Shown: piece by piece, positions 17,953-26,528 of the stretch
How the letters are laid out: every line of letters starts with the position of its first letter
Position numbering within the stretch: the stretch's first letter is position 1
DNA from: Halioglobus sp.
GTDB taxonomy: Bacteria; Pseudomonadota; Gammaproteobacteria; Pseudomonadales; Halieaceae
DNA length: 64,000 bases
Assembly (NCBI GenBank): GCA_002699145.1
Contig: PABK01000013.1
Span: forward strand, 1-64,000
Direction: 5' to 3'
Notes under the pieces: generated by a model
Databases searched by the model: none
The model's input: the letters and a program-made list of their open reading frames with translations, nothing else
What the model was told of the DNA's origin: nothing
Program-made: the position numbers and the translations under genes

Positions 17953-18989
17953 CTGGCGGCTCCCTTCTCGCCCACTGCAGCGCGCGCAGCCCATGCCGGG
18001 CGATGCTGCAGTGGTATGACGGCCAGGGTTCCACTGCCACCGGCGACCAGCAGCGACCCGTCACGCAGCGTGTCGAGGCCGCGCATGTAGGTCAGCACCT
18101 CGGGCGCGCCGTCGAACGTCCGCCACTCTCCGGAGCGCAATTCCACCAATTTGGCGCTGCCGCCGACTGCGTACACGCCGTGGCCATCGGCGTGAATGTT
18201 GTAGATCGGGGCCGCGGTGACCGTCTCCTGGCGTTGCCAGCTGCGACCTCCATCCAGGGTCTGCCATACCACGCCGTCCAGGCCACCCACCCAGCCGGTA
18301 TCGACGTCGAGGAAATCCACCGCCATGGGGTAGAACTCGTTCGGGATCGGGGTGCGCGGCGCCCAGTTTTCGCCGCCATCGGTAGTCGCCAGCACCGTAC
18401 CGAACTCACCCAGGGCGTAGCCGTTGAGCGCATCTACGAAGCGAACCGCCGTGAACTGCAGGTCCTCGTAGAGGCTGAATTCGTGCCATTGCGCGAGGTC
18501 GCCGTCGGACCAATAAAGCGTGCCGAAGCTGGCGGACACCCAGATGCGGCCGTTCGGCGCACAATGAATGGACAGGGTGTTCTCACCGGTATCGATTTTC
18601 GCCGCCTGCCACGCGCCCGACTCGCCGGCGCTGCTCCACACCTGCCTGCTGGTATCCAGTGCGAACAAACGGCCTGACGGGCATGCGCTGATGTCGATCA
18701 GTGCCGGCCGTCCGGGCAGTTCGACGCGCCGCCAACTGTGGCCGTTGTCATCCGATAACAGGAGGGTGCCGACCGAACTGACCACCGCCACGCGATCTCC
18801 ACTGTGGGCGGCCGCCTGCAGCATATCGTAGCGGCGCAACTCCCTGGCACGCTCGCTGTTCACCCCGTCCAGCACAAGCGGCGCTTCGCAGGCCGCCAGC
18901 GCCAGCCCCAGGATTGCCAGGATCACGCTCGCGCCACGGCCTGTCCGCGCGCCCGCGACGCCAGGTGTGAAGGCTGTGTTGTTATGCAA
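17949..18989 (-). CDS. YCF48/HCF136-like beta-propeller lipoprotein
   Basis: A 346-residue lipoprotein: signal LGLALAAC gives lipidation at Cys34. The rest is a propeller of repeated blades with the motifs GTLLLSDDNGHSW, GTVLATTDGGENW and VVWQTLDGGRSW, the YCF48/BNR-type repeat known from the photosystem II assembly factor HCF136. Here it is not photosynthetic; such proteins accompany DUF1302/DUF1329/MMPL genes. It may dock periplasmic components to the permease (inference). The start is an unusual TTG at 18989, chosen because GGGAGG lies 6 bases before it and it opens the n-region of the signal peptide. The next gene starts within its stop codon. Confidence 0.85.
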   Translation of the reverse strand: MHNNTAFTPGVAGARTGRGASVILAILGLALAACEAPLVLDGVNSERARELRRYDMLQAAAHSGDRVAVVSSVGTLLLSDDNGHSWRRVELPGRPALIDISACPSGRLFALDTSRQVWSSAGESGAWQAAKIDTGENTLSIHCAPNGRIWVSASFGTLYWSDGDLAQWHEFSLYEDLQFTAVRFVDALNGYALGEFGTVLATTDGGENWAPRTPIPNEFYPMAVDFLDVDTGWVGGLDGVVWQTLDGGRSWQRQETVTAAPIYNIHADGHGVYAVGGSAKLVELRSGEWRTFDGAPEVLTYMRGLDTLRDGSLLVAGGSGTLAVIPLQHRPAWAARAAVGEKGAAR

Positions 18990-19020
18990 TGCTCACCTCC
19001 CGTTTGTCCCGGCCGGCCAG

Positions 19021-19812
19021 CTAGACAAACCTCAAGCTGATAGAGCCCATCTCGTGGTAGCGCACGTTGATGCAATCGCCCGCCTCTACCGCCACGGCCG
19101 CGGTGACGCCGCCGGTCATGATAAAAGTGCCGGCGGGGATACCCTCGCCGCGCTCACCGAGCATGTTGGCCAGCATTGCCACACTGGCCGCCGGGTCGCC
19201 AAGCACGGCAGCGCCGGCACTCAGTTCCACGATCTCGCCGTTCTTTTCCAGCACCACGCCGGTCGTGCGCAGGTCCATGTAATCCACCGGCAGGCTGCGA
19301 CCGCCGGTGACGAAGCGCGAAGAGGACGAGTTGTCCGCCACCACGCTCTTGATATCGAACTTGAAATCCCGGTAGCGCGAATCGATCACCTCAACCGCCG
19401 GCAATACGAAGTCCGTGGCGGCAATCACGTCCGCAACATGCACACCCGGCCCCTGCAGCGGCGCCTTGGTGACAAAGGCTATTTCCGCCTCCACCTTGGG
19501 GTGAATCAGGCGCGAGGTGTCGATAGCCGCACCATCGGGGCAGCTGAAATAGTCCGCGAGAAAGCCATAGCAGGGCTGTTCTACCCCCATCTGCGCCATC
19601 TTGGCCCAGGAAGTCAGGCCCATCTTCATGCCGACGATGCGGGTACCCCTGGCTTCCTTGCGGCGGCGAATTTCCCACTGGATGTCGTAAGCGTCCTCGA
19701 AATCCATGGCTGGGTGGTCGTCGGTAATCTTGGTCACGTCGCTGGCGGCCAGCTCCGCGTTCTCCAGGTGCTCGGCCAGCTGCGCAACGGTTTCCGGGCT
19801 CAATGTGCTCAT
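19021..19812 (-). CDS. dmpH: 4-Oxalocrotonate decarboxylase
   Basis: A 263-residue enzyme with near-collinear resemblance to DmpH/XylI: ITDDHPAMDFEDAYDIQW, GMKMGLTSWAKMAQMGV, LIHPKVEAEIAFVTKAPL, and a C-terminus FIMTGGVTAAVAVEAGD. The two Glu and Asp residues of the metal site are in EAEIAFV and VEVIDSRY. It decarboxylates 2-oxohex-3-enedioate in the dehydrogenase branch of meta cleavage and forms a complex with the DmpE hydratase. It follows dmpC by 22 bases in the same direction; the YCF48 gene follows 31 bases later. Confidence 0.94.
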   Translation of the reverse strand: MSTLSPETVAQLAEHLENAELAASDVTKITDDHPAMDFEDAYDIQWEIRRRKEARGTRIVGMKMGLTSWAKMAQMGVEQPCYGFLADYFSCPDGAAIDTSRLIHPKVEAEIAFVTKAPLQGPGVHVADVIAATDFVLPAVEVIDSRYRDFKFDIKSVVADNSSSSRFVTGGRSLPVDYMDLRTTGVVLEKNGEIVELSAGAAVLGDPAASVAMLANMLGERGEGIPAGTFIMTGGVTAAVAVEAGDCINVRYHEMGSISLRFV

Positions 19813-19834
19813 GATGCTCGTGTCATCCTCTGGG

Positions 19835-21337
19835 TCAGATCTTTATGCAAATGTTTTGCAGCTCAGAGTAGAACTCGAGGGAATGCTGCCCGCCCTCGCG
19901 GCCGATCCCGGACTGCCTGGTGCCGCCAAAAGGAGTGCGCAGATCGCGCAGGAACCAGCTGTTCACCCAGCAGATACCACTGTCGACCTGCGGCGCCACG
20001 CGCAGCGCCCGTGAGACATTCTCCGTCCAGATAGCCGCCGCCAGGCCATAGGGCGTGGCGTTGGCCAACGCGACAGCCTCGTCCTCAGTATCGAAGGGTC
20101 GAATGTGGCAACAGGGGCCGAAAATCTCTTCGTTCACCACCCGCGCGTCATCGGTCAGTCCGGTCCAGATAGTCGGCTGTATCCAGGCGCCCCCCGCCAG
20201 TTCTGCGGGCATCTCCGGCACGCCGCCGCCAAGGATCACCTCGGCGCCCTCCTCCACCGCGAGCTGGTAGTAGGAAAGCACCTTGCGCTGGTGTTCATGC
20301 GAGACCAGTGGGCCCATATCGGTGGACCCATCCTCGGGGACACCCAGCCTAAACCGTCCGGCCTCCCGCGCCAGACGTGCAACAAACTCGTCGAATACGG
20401 GGCGTTGCACGAAGACCCGCTCGGTACCCAGGCAAACCTGTCCGCAGTTGGCGAAGGCCGAGCGCAGGGTGCCCTCGATAGCCTTGTCCATGTCGCAGTC
20501 GGCGAACACCAGCGCGGGGTTTTTCCCTCCGCACTCCATGGAGACATCGCGCAGCCCCTTCGCTGCGGCCTGCGTGATGATCTCGCCGGTACGTGTCTCG
20601 CCGGTGAAGGTAATCGCGTCGACGCCGGGGTGCTCGGTAAGAAACTCGCCAGCGGACTTTGGGCCGAATCCGTTGACCACGTTGAACACGCCGGGCGGTA
20701 CGCCGACCTCGTTCATCACCTCCCCCAGCAAACTGGTGGTGGTTGGCGTTTCCTCGGAAGGCTTTACCACCACCGTATTGCCACACGCCAGGGCGGGACC
20801 CACCTTCCAGGTCATGAGCAGCAGCGGCAGGTTCCACGGGCTGATTACCGCGATGACACCCTTGGGCTTGCGTACGGCCACATTGAAGGCGCCCTTGCCA
20901 TCCGGTGTGGCCGTGCGGAAAGCTTCCGTGGAAATATTTTTCACCGCGTCGGCAAAAACCCTGAAGTTGGCGGCGCCGCGCGGAATGTCGATCTGGCTGG
21001 CCATGCTGCGCGGCTTGCCGGTGTCGGCACATTCCGCGGCGAGAAACTCGTCGAAGCGCCGTTCGATGCCCTGCGCCACCGCGTGCAGCATTTCGCCGCG
21101 CTGCGCCTCGGACAGGCTGCCCCAGGGGCCCCGCAGCGCCGCACGCGCCGCCTGCACCGCGGCATCCACGTCCTCTTGTGAAGCCTCGTGGACCCGGCCG
21201 ATGACGGCCCCCGTGCACGGATTGATGTTGTCAAATGTCCGCGCCCCTGCAGATTCCCGGTACTGCCCGTCGATAAAGTTCTTTACGTCACTCATCACTG
21301 CGTCGTCGTCCGTTGCCTGGCTGTTTGTCGTTGCCAC
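19835..21337 (-). CDS. dmpC: 2-Hydroxymuconic semialdehyde dehydrogenase
   Basis: A 500-residue NAD-dependent ALDH. Motifs: ISPWNLPLLLMTWKVGPALACGNTVV (Asn for the oxyanion hole), FTGETRTGEII (cofactor loop), MECGGKNPALVF (general-base Glu), and NCGQVCLGTERV (catalytic Cys, about residue 303). It oxidises 2-hydroxymuconate semialdehyde to 2-hydroxymuconate. The GTG start at 21337 is supported by GAGGAAA just upstream, immediately after the dmpB stop; this gives an N-terminal extension of 14 residues relative to a later Met. Length is slightly longer than DmpC (about 486). Confidence 0.94.
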   Translation of the reverse strand: MATTNSQATDDDAVMSDVKNFIDGQYRESAGARTFDNINPCTGAVIGRVHEASQEDVDAAVQAARAALRGPWGSLSEAQRGEMLHAVAQGIERRFDEFLAAECADTGKPRSMASQIDIPRGAANFRVFADAVKNISTEAFRTATPDGKGAFNVAVRKPKGVIAVISPWNLPLLLMTWKVGPALACGNTVVVKPSEETPTTTSLLGEVMNEVGVPPGVFNVVNGFGPKSAGEFLTEHPGVDAITFTGETRTGEIITQAAAKGLRDVSMECGGKNPALVFADCDMDKAIEGTLRSAFANCGQVCLGTERVFVQRPVFDEFVARLAREAGRFRLGVPEDGSTDMGPLVSHEHQRKVLSYYQLAVEEGAEVILGGGVPEMPAELAGGAWIQPTIWTGLTDDARVVNEEIFGPCCHIRPFDTEDEAVALANATPYGLAAAIWTENVSRALRVAPQVDSGICWVNSWFLRDLRTPFGGTRQSGIGREGGQHSLEFYSELQNICIKI

Positions 21338-21347
21338 CAGTTTCCTC

Positions 21348-22277
21348 TCAGGTCACCACACCCAGGAAATTCTGGTTGAGTGAGCGGTCGTGGTAGAAGA
21401 TCGCCTTGCCGAGCTGCGCCGCGTCCCAGGTCACCACCGGGTGGTCCGGATAGGTGTAATCGCCGCCAGCGAAGACCTCGGTGCGATTACCGGAAGGATC
21501 GAAAAAGTAGATGGTCTGCCCGTGCGTCAGGCCATGCCGAGTCGGGCCGATATCCAGCGGGATGTCGTGCATGGAGATCAGGTCTGCGGCACGCAGCAGG
21601 TCGTTCCAGCTCTCCAGGTAGTAGGACGAGTGATGCAGCTTGCCCTTCTCGGGATGGCGCACGAAGGCCACGTCGTGGGCCTTCATGGACACGGTGAGGA
21701 AGGCCGCCATGCGCAGGTTGCCATTCTCCGAATCGACTACCTGCTCCGCCAGCTGGAAGCCAAGTACTTTCTGCAGCAGGTCGACGGTGCCGTCAATATC
21801 GTCGCCGTATAGCAGGCAATGATCGAAACGCGTCGCGCGCATCCCCTTGAGCGCCTCCGGCCAGGCCTCGGGGTTGCGCTCGCCGATACCCCACTTGCCG
21901 GTCTGTTCCTTCTCCGCGAACAGCTCAAAATAGTGACCGGTAGGGGAATTGAAGCGCACACGCTCGCCACAACCGTCCAGCTCGCCGGCCGGAATGACCT
22001 CGACCTCGCAGCCGTATTCGATCAGTTCCTGTTTGCGCTCAGCGAGCACGTCCGGCGTGGTCACTTTCCATGCCATGAAATCCAGGCCCGGCTCATCGGC
22101 CTCACGCAGTACGACCGAGAAGCGATCGATCTCGGTCCATCCCTTGAGGTAGGCGCGGTTCTGGTTGTCGCGGCCGACCTCAATCAACCCGATTCGGTCG
22201 CGGTAGTGGACCAGGGCCTCGTCGAGATCGAGTACCCTGATCTGGATGTGGCCGGGACGCATGACACCTTTTCTCAT
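21348..22277 (-). CDS. dmpB: Catechol 2,3-dioxygenase (extradiol)
   Basis: A 309-residue type I extradiol dioxygenase very similar to XylE/DmpB (307 residues). The Fe(II) ligands are visible as His153 ([11 protein letters not shown]), His216 ([12 protein letters not shown]) and Glu267 ([11 protein letters not shown]). Second-sphere His201, His248 and Tyr257 are conserved, all two residues off XylE numbering for the C-terminal half. It opens catechol to 2-hydroxymuconic semialdehyde. It is the first gene of dmpB-C-H, preceded by GGAG at 9 bases and by a 234-base AT-rich regulatory region shared with the divergent GntR gene. Confidence 0.97.
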   Translation of the reverse strand: MRKGVMRPGHIQIRVLDLDEALVHYRDRIGLIEVGRDNQNRAYLKGWTEIDRFSVVLREADEPGLDFMAWKVTTPDVLAERKQELIEYGCEVEVIPAGELDGCGERVRFNSPTGHYFELFAEKEQTGKWGIGERNPEAWPEALKGMRATRFDHCLLYGDDIDGTVDLLQKVLGFQLAEQVVDSENGNLRMAAFLTVSMKAHDVAFVRHPEKGKLHHSSYYLESWNDLLRAADLISMHDIPLDIGPTRHGLTHGQTIYFFDPSGNRTEVFAGGDYTYPDHPVVTWDAAQLGKAIFYHDRSLNQNFLGVVT

Positions 22278-22371
22278 AATTATTTTCTCCGCTCACGGCG
22301 ACCGGTAGCCGGCGCCTTCAATCCATTTTTTTCTTAATAGCGAATTAGCGTATATATATTCCGATTTAGAA

Positions 22372-22400
22372 ACTTTAGTACATTAATATCGTTGTATCAA
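22372..22400 (-). promoter_or_regulatory. Candidate sigma70 promoter of dmpB
   Basis: On the minus strand TTGATA (22395-22400), a 17-base spacer and TAAAGT (22372-22377) form a -35/-10 pair about 95 bases upstream of dmpB, in an AT-rich stretch that stands out from the GC-rich surroundings. The -10 match is only fair (4 of 6). Confidence 0.4.
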
Positions 22401-22401
22401 C
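22391..22401. promoter_or_regulatory. Candidate GntR operator in the dmpB/gntR intergenic region
   Basis: GTTG-TAT-CAAC is an interrupted palindrome of the size bound by FCD-type GntR regulators. It overlaps the proposed -35 box of dmpB. The core TTGTATCA recurs near the phenol hydroxylase transcription start (28144-28151, minus strand), and TTGTATC recurs upstream of dmpF (9157-9163). The assignment is inference. Confidence 0.35.
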
Positions 22402-22472
22402 TTTTTATCGATATTTATATGCTTCATATAGTTTAAATATTTATTTCGCAATGGCAGTAGAAACGCTTGAGT

Positions 22473-22487
22473 TGGCAGCTGTATTGC
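22473..22487 (+). promoter_or_regulatory. Candidate sigma54 (-24/-12) promoter of the GntR gene
   Basis: TGGCAG (22473-22478), five bases, then TTGC (22484-22487) followed by AT. GG and GC have the obligatory spacing for RpoN promoters. Only the C-to-G change in TGGCAC departs from consensus. The predicted start is near 22498, 14 bases before the GntR ATG. If real, the regulator gene would itself depend on an RpoN activator, possibly the phenol sensor encoded nearby. Confidence 0.5.
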
Positions 22488-22511
22488 ATATAACCTTTCA
22501 GAAGAGCAAAT

Positions 22512-23216
22512 ATGGACAATTTCAGCCCACTGCCAGCGAGACAATCCACCGTGCAAGCAGAAGCCAAAACCCTCACCGACCTGGCCTACCAGCGACTGCG
22601 GGAGGATATTGTTCACGGCGCTTTCCACCCGGGCGACAAGTTGCGTATCGAGCACCTCAAGCGCAGCTATGACGTCGGCGCCACTCCCCTGCGCGAGGCG
22701 CTGTACCGCCTTAGCGCCGATGGCTTCGTCCAGGTCCAGGGGCAGCGTGGGTTCCGCGTGGCCGACATGTCCCTTGAGGAGTTGCGGGACATCACCGAAT
22801 TGCGGGTGGTACTGGAAGGTATGGCCCTGGCGCAGAGCGTGGAGCACAGCGACGACGATTGGGAGTCCCGCGTCGTCGCCAGCTTTCACCACCTGACCAA
22901 GGCGGAGAAGCAGCGTGATCCCGACATCCAGGAATGGGAGATTCGCAACCGTGAATTTCACCTGGCGCTGGTCTCCTGCTGCCATTCCCCCTGGCTGATG
23001 CGCTTCCACGAGATTCTCTACGACCAGCACAAGCGCTACCGCAATCTCGCCCGTATCGACCGCAGTAGCAGACGCAACGTACACAAGGAGCACACCGCCA
23101 TTTGCGACGCCGCGCTGGCCAAGGATATCGACACGCTGCGCGCCGCCAACGAGCAACATATACGCGCCACCGCGGAAATCACCGGCAGGCTGCTGGCGGA
23201 AAGCGAGGATCACTGA
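22512..23216 (+). CDS. GntR-family regulator (FCD type), AphS-like
   Basis: A 234-residue regulator with an N-terminal winged helix (about 20-90; TLTDLAYQRLREDIVHGAF, then LREALYRLSADGFV) and a C-terminal all-helical FCD ligand domain with metal-site His/Asp/Arg (NREFHLALVSCC, then EHTAICDAAL). In Comamonas the GntR protein AphS represses phenol hydroxylase genes, so a repressor role for this cluster is expected by analogy. It is the only plus-strand gene within the minus-strand catabolic region, sits divergent from dmpB, and its 3' end overlaps that of the convergent dmpQ by 7 bases. Confidence 0.88.
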   Translation: MDNFSPLPARQSTVQAEAKTLTDLAYQRLREDIVHGAFHPGDKLRIEHLKRSYDVGATPLREALYRLSADGFVQVQGQRGFRVADMSLEELRDITELRVVLEGMALAQSVEHSDDDWESRVVASFHHLTKAEKQRDPDIQEWEIRNREFHLALVSCCHSPWLMRFHEILYDQHKRYRNLARIDRSSRRNVHKEHTAICDAALAKDIDTLRAANEQHIRATAEITGRLLAESEDH

Positions 23217-23539
23217 GTACCCTCCAGGGTACAGGACGGGGCCGGCGGGCTTAGCACCTGGATGTGCAGGTCACTGCGCGGACTCACCCGGCAAGCCAGC
23301 ACGATGCCGCGCGCCTGGTCTTCTGCGGCGATGTGCTTGCGGCTCATCTTGCGCGTCTCGTAATCTCCAGACAGCACCCTGATGCGGCACACGCCGCAGC
23401 CGCCGCCGCGGCAGCCCACAGGAATGGCCTGCAACAGTGGTGTACCGACCCGAAAGGACTGCATACCCTGCAGCAGGTGCTCTTCCCGGGCACAGAGAAA
23501 CGCCTCACCGCTTTCCACCACCGCGACCCGGTACTTCAT
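23210..23539 (-). CDS. dmpQ: Chloroplast-type [2Fe-2S] ferredoxin (XylT/DmpQ)
   Basis: A 109-residue plant-type ferredoxin with cluster ligands Cys43, Cys48, Cys51 (VGCRGGGCGVC) and Cys83 (VLACRVSP). XylT/DmpQ ferredoxins reactivate catechol 2,3-dioxygenase by reducing oxidised active-site iron, which fits its place at the end of the hydroxylase genes and just before dmpB. The start overlaps the dmpP stop as ATGA. Confidence 0.92.
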   Translation of the reverse strand: MKYRVAVVESGEAFLCAREEHLLQGMQSFRVGTPLLQAIPVGCRGGGCGVCRIRVLSGDYETRKMSRKHIAAEDQARGIVLACRVSPRSDLHIQVLSPPAPSCTLEGTQ

Positions 23540-24594
23540 ATCTTCCTGAACAGCGCGCTCTTGACGCCGCCCTCCGCTCCGTCCGCCGCCGTGAGAAAGC
23601 GCTCCATGTAGATGTCGCGCTCAAACAGCCGCCCCTGCATCAGTGCGGTAATCGCCGCATCGATCATCGGCGGTGGCCCACACAGGTAGGCCTTGTGACC
23701 CGCGAACTGGCCGCCGAAATGCTCTACGGCCGCCTCGTGAACATAGCCGCAGAAGCCATCCCAGTTATCCTCCGGCTGCGGTGCGTCCAATGCGGGCACA
23801 TAAGTGAAGTTCTCGTGCTGCCGCGCCAGTTGCGTAAAAAGCTCCCGGTGGTACAGTTCCGCCAGGTTGCGAGCACCCTGCAGCAGGGTGATGTTGCGCG
23901 TATCTCCCTGTTCCAGCAGGTCCAGCACCATGGACTGAGGACTGGACAGTCCTGAGCCGCCGGCAATGAAGATCAGGTCCTCCGGTGCCGACTTACGGGT
24001 AAAAAACTGGCCGTAGGGCCCGGACACCTGCAGTGAATCCCCTACCCTGAGTTGATCGTGGAGATAGCCTGTGCCGGCGCCCTCCGGCACGCGCCGTACG
24101 TGCAGTTCCAGGACACCGTTGTCCGAGGGTTTGTTGGCGATGGAGAAGGCACGCGCGCCCTCGATCCCCGGCAACACCACGTTGATATACTGCCCGGCCT
24201 GGAACTGCATGGGGTGGTCCAGTGCAAAGTGCAGCCCCCGGATGGTGGGCGAAAGCACCTCGATGGACGTCAGCGTCGCCTCGAAGTCCTCGACCGCGTA
24301 GCCGAGAAAGTCCGGGTCGACATCGATGTCAGCCTCTATAACGAGGTCGGACTCGGGGATAGCGCAACAGGCCAACACCTTGCCCTCGTCGCGCTCCACG
24401 TCCATCAGCGCAAAAGGCGAGGCGTTGCCGATCTCCACATCCCCCTCCAGGACCTGTACCTTACAGGTTGCGCAGGTGCCGTGGCCGCAGGCGAATGGCA
24501 GCCATACACCCTGGCGCAGACTTGCGTCGAGGATGCTCTGGCCCTCCTCGACCTCGACCACGTCACCGGTGGGTTCGACGGTTACCTGGTACAT
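23536..24594 (-). CDS. dmpP: Phenol hydroxylase reductase component P5
   Basis: A 352-residue flavoprotein. The N-terminal plant-type [2Fe-2S] domain has Cys36, Cys41, Cys44 (FACGHGTCATC) and Cys76 (VLACCAIP). The FAD domain has RAFSIANKPSD. The NAD domain has FIAGGSGLSSPQSM and YLCGPPPMIDAAI. It transfers electrons from NADH to the diiron oxygenase. 15 bases separate it from dmpO. Confidence 0.96.
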   Translation of the reverse strand: MYQVTVEPTGDVVEVEEGQSILDASLRQGVWLPFACGHGTCATCKVQVLEGDVEIGNASPFALMDVERDEGKVLACCAIPESDLVIEADIDVDPDFLGYAVEDFEATLTSIEVLSPTIRGLHFALDHPMQFQAGQYINVVLPGIEGARAFSIANKPSDNGVLELHVRRVPEGAGTGYLHDQLRVGDSLQVSGPYGQFFTRKSAPEDLIFIAGGSGLSSPQSMVLDLLEQGDTRNITLLQGARNLAELYHRELFTQLARQHENFTYVPALDAPQPEDNWDGFCGYVHEAAVEHFGGQFAGHKAYLCGPPPMIDAAITALMQGRLFERDIYMERFLTAADGAEGGVKSALFRKI

Positions 24595-24609
24595 ATCAGC
24601 GCCCTCGCC

Positions 24610-24972
24610 TCAGCTACCGCTGCCCTGGATGCCACCCAGGCCCGGCGTGTTGAACCGAAGAATGGATTTGTGGTCTATCCCCTGCGCGGCGAGCGAGGCA
24701 TCGAGTTCGGGGGTAAACGCCTCACCATTCAGTATCCATTGCACACTGTCCCAGTCGATGCGTTCGAACTCGGGGTGCTGGCTGTAGGCGCCAGGAATCA
24801 ACTCCTCCAGCAGCCTGTCAAACGGCGTGTCCGGCGAAATCGCAAAGGCGACGGGGGCACAGAACATAAGGTGGTAATCCCAGCCGATATAGATCACCTG
24901 GTTGCCGTGGAAATTTTCCACCCGGTCCAGTCGCTCACCGGCGTAGTTATCCGTGATTGCTGCTACTGCCAT
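24610..24972 (-). CDS. dmpO: Phenol hydroxylase component P4
   Basis: A 120-residue subunit of the phenol hydroxylase oxygenase, gamma chain of the (alpha-beta-gamma)2 complex. Recognisable by VENFHGNQVIYIGWDYHLMFCAP and by FDRLLEELIPGAYSQHPEF. The ATG at 24972 has GAGGAG 7 bases upstream and lies 11 bases after the dmpN stop. Confidence 0.94.
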   Translation of the reverse strand: MAVAAITDNYAGERLDRVENFHGNQVIYIGWDYHLMFCAPVAFAISPDTPFDRLLEELIPGAYSQHPEFERIDWDSVQWILNGEAFTPELDASLAAQGIDHKSILRFNTPGLGGIQGSGS

Positions 24973-24983
24973 GGTTGCTCTCC

Positions 24984-26519
24984 TCAGCTGGCTTTCTTCA
25001 TCTGCTCGGCGGCAGTCTGCAAATTGTGCCAATGGTTCCAGCGCTGTTCGTCCGGCGAACCATGGAAGTCGAGATTGTCCGTCCCCAGGTTCATGCGGTA
25101 GTACCCGGCCAGCACATCCTCCATCTCCGCGCCGCCGCAGTTGCCCTGGAATATCTGGTGTACCGGCAGCCAGGACTGCACATACTTCTGCGGTTCATGG
25201 TCGAAGATGTCCTTGCAGCCGTCGGAACAGAAGTTGTAGCGCTCACCCTGGAAGACCGACTGCCGGTAGGCGATGAGTGTCGGGTTGTCCATTTCAGTGA
25301 AGCCCATGGGGATCTGGCAGGTCTGGCAGAGCATGGGCAGGGTCGGGTTGTAGAAACGCTCGCCGGCTCGCTCCATCTCCCGCCAGTGTTCGAAGCGCGC
25401 GCGATAATACCTGTCAAAGGTGTTCGGGTACTTCTCGGAGAGCCAGTCCATCTCGCGCTCGTTGGGCATCCAGGTATGGAAAGCCGCGGCGTGGGTGTAG
25501 TTGTAGAAAATACTCCAGGCCTGGTGAGACAAGTGTTCTTTCTCCGCGATAGCGGTTTCCGCGTAGACCGGCATCTCGATGCCGTAGCGCGCGAGGTCCT
25601 TGAACAGCGCACCGCCGGCTTCCTCGAAATAGACCTCGAAAGCCTCTTTCCAGGACATCACACGATTGGGCAGCATGTAGTCCATCATCATGGCCACCAG
25701 GGTCAGCACGCGCGTGCCACGCCAGAACCACTTGTTGATCCAGCGTTGTACGATGGGGACATTGTCCGGGTGCTGTTCGAGCAGGAACTTGATGATCTCC
25801 AAGCCCAGCGTCATGTGCCGCGCCTCGTCCGACTGGGCGGAGAAGCCGAAGGTCACGGTGGCCATGTCGCCGTTGTAGGCCGCCCCGGACATAAAGGGCA
25901 CAAACAACAGGTTGGTCAGCACGTACTCGAAGGAAAAGCCAATGGCTACCATGTACTCGAAAGGCCCGGCACTGCGCGCATCATCGAAGAAACTCTTTGG
26001 CACCGACAGGTACCACACGCGATCGTGCATGTGGTTGAACTCCGACAGACCATCGAAGAACTTGTTGTAATGACTCATGGCGTGGATCTGTGTCTGCACA
26101 TGGCGCAGTTCGTCCAGCGATTGCATCTGGCAGGCCACCCGCGCCCCGACGCCGCCAAACTGGCGACCGACCTGCGCGAAACCCGAGTACGCCTGGTACT
26201 CAAGCGGTGAAACACCGGTAAGGAACAGCTTGACCGCGTTGACGTAGCGGGCGTCCGCCACGTTCAACTGCCCATTGTTCTGCGCAAAGGCGTCAAAAAT
26301 CGCATACAGCTTCTTTTCCTTCTCGGCCTGGTACTTCCAGTAGGCATCCATGGTCAGGCGGAAGGGATCCTCCCACTTGCTCCAGTCGGTGATCTTGATC
26401 CCCTCAAACTCCTCCTGGGGAAAGATTTCCTTGTAGTCGCGATAGCTGTACTCCCATTCCAGATCGCGGGTGAGCAGGCTGTATTTTTCTTTCAGGCTCA
26501 GTTTCTTCGGACTCATCAC
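24984..26519 (-). CDS. dmpN: Phenol hydroxylase large oxygenase subunit P3
   Basis: The 511-residue catalytic alpha subunit of a soluble diiron monooxygenase. The two iron-binding sets are readable: Glu107, Glu137 and His140 (SLDELRHVQ), and Glu198, Glu232 and His235 (SDEARHMTLG). Near the C-terminus two Cys pairs, LCQTCQIPMG and FCSDGCKDIF, form the YHS-like zinc site seen in DmpN. It hydroxylates phenol to catechol. It lies 9 bases after dmpM and is preceded by a GAGCAAC-type ribosome site. Confidence 0.97.
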   Translation of the reverse strand: MMSPKKLSLKEKYSLLTRDLEWEYSYRDYKEIFPQEEFEGIKITDWSKWEDPFRLTMDAYWKYQAEKEKKLYAIFDAFAQNNGQLNVADARYVNAVKLFLTGVSPLEYQAYSGFAQVGRQFGGVGARVACQMQSLDELRHVQTQIHAMSHYNKFFDGLSEFNHMHDRVWYLSVPKSFFDDARSAGPFEYMVAIGFSFEYVLTNLLFVPFMSGAAYNGDMATVTFGFSAQSDEARHMTLGLEIIKFLLEQHPDNVPIVQRWINKWFWRGTRVLTLVAMMMDYMLPNRVMSWKEAFEVYFEEAGGALFKDLARYGIEMPVYAETAIAEKEHLSHQAWSIFYNYTHAAAFHTWMPNEREMDWLSEKYPNTFDRYYRARFEHWREMERAGERFYNPTLPMLCQTCQIPMGFTEMDNPTLIAYRQSVFQGERYNFCSDGCKDIFDHEPQKYVQSWLPVHQIFQGNCGGAEMEDVLAGYYRMNLGTDNLDFHGSPDEQRWNHWHNLQTAAEQMKKAS

Positions 26520-26528
26520 AGTTGCTCC

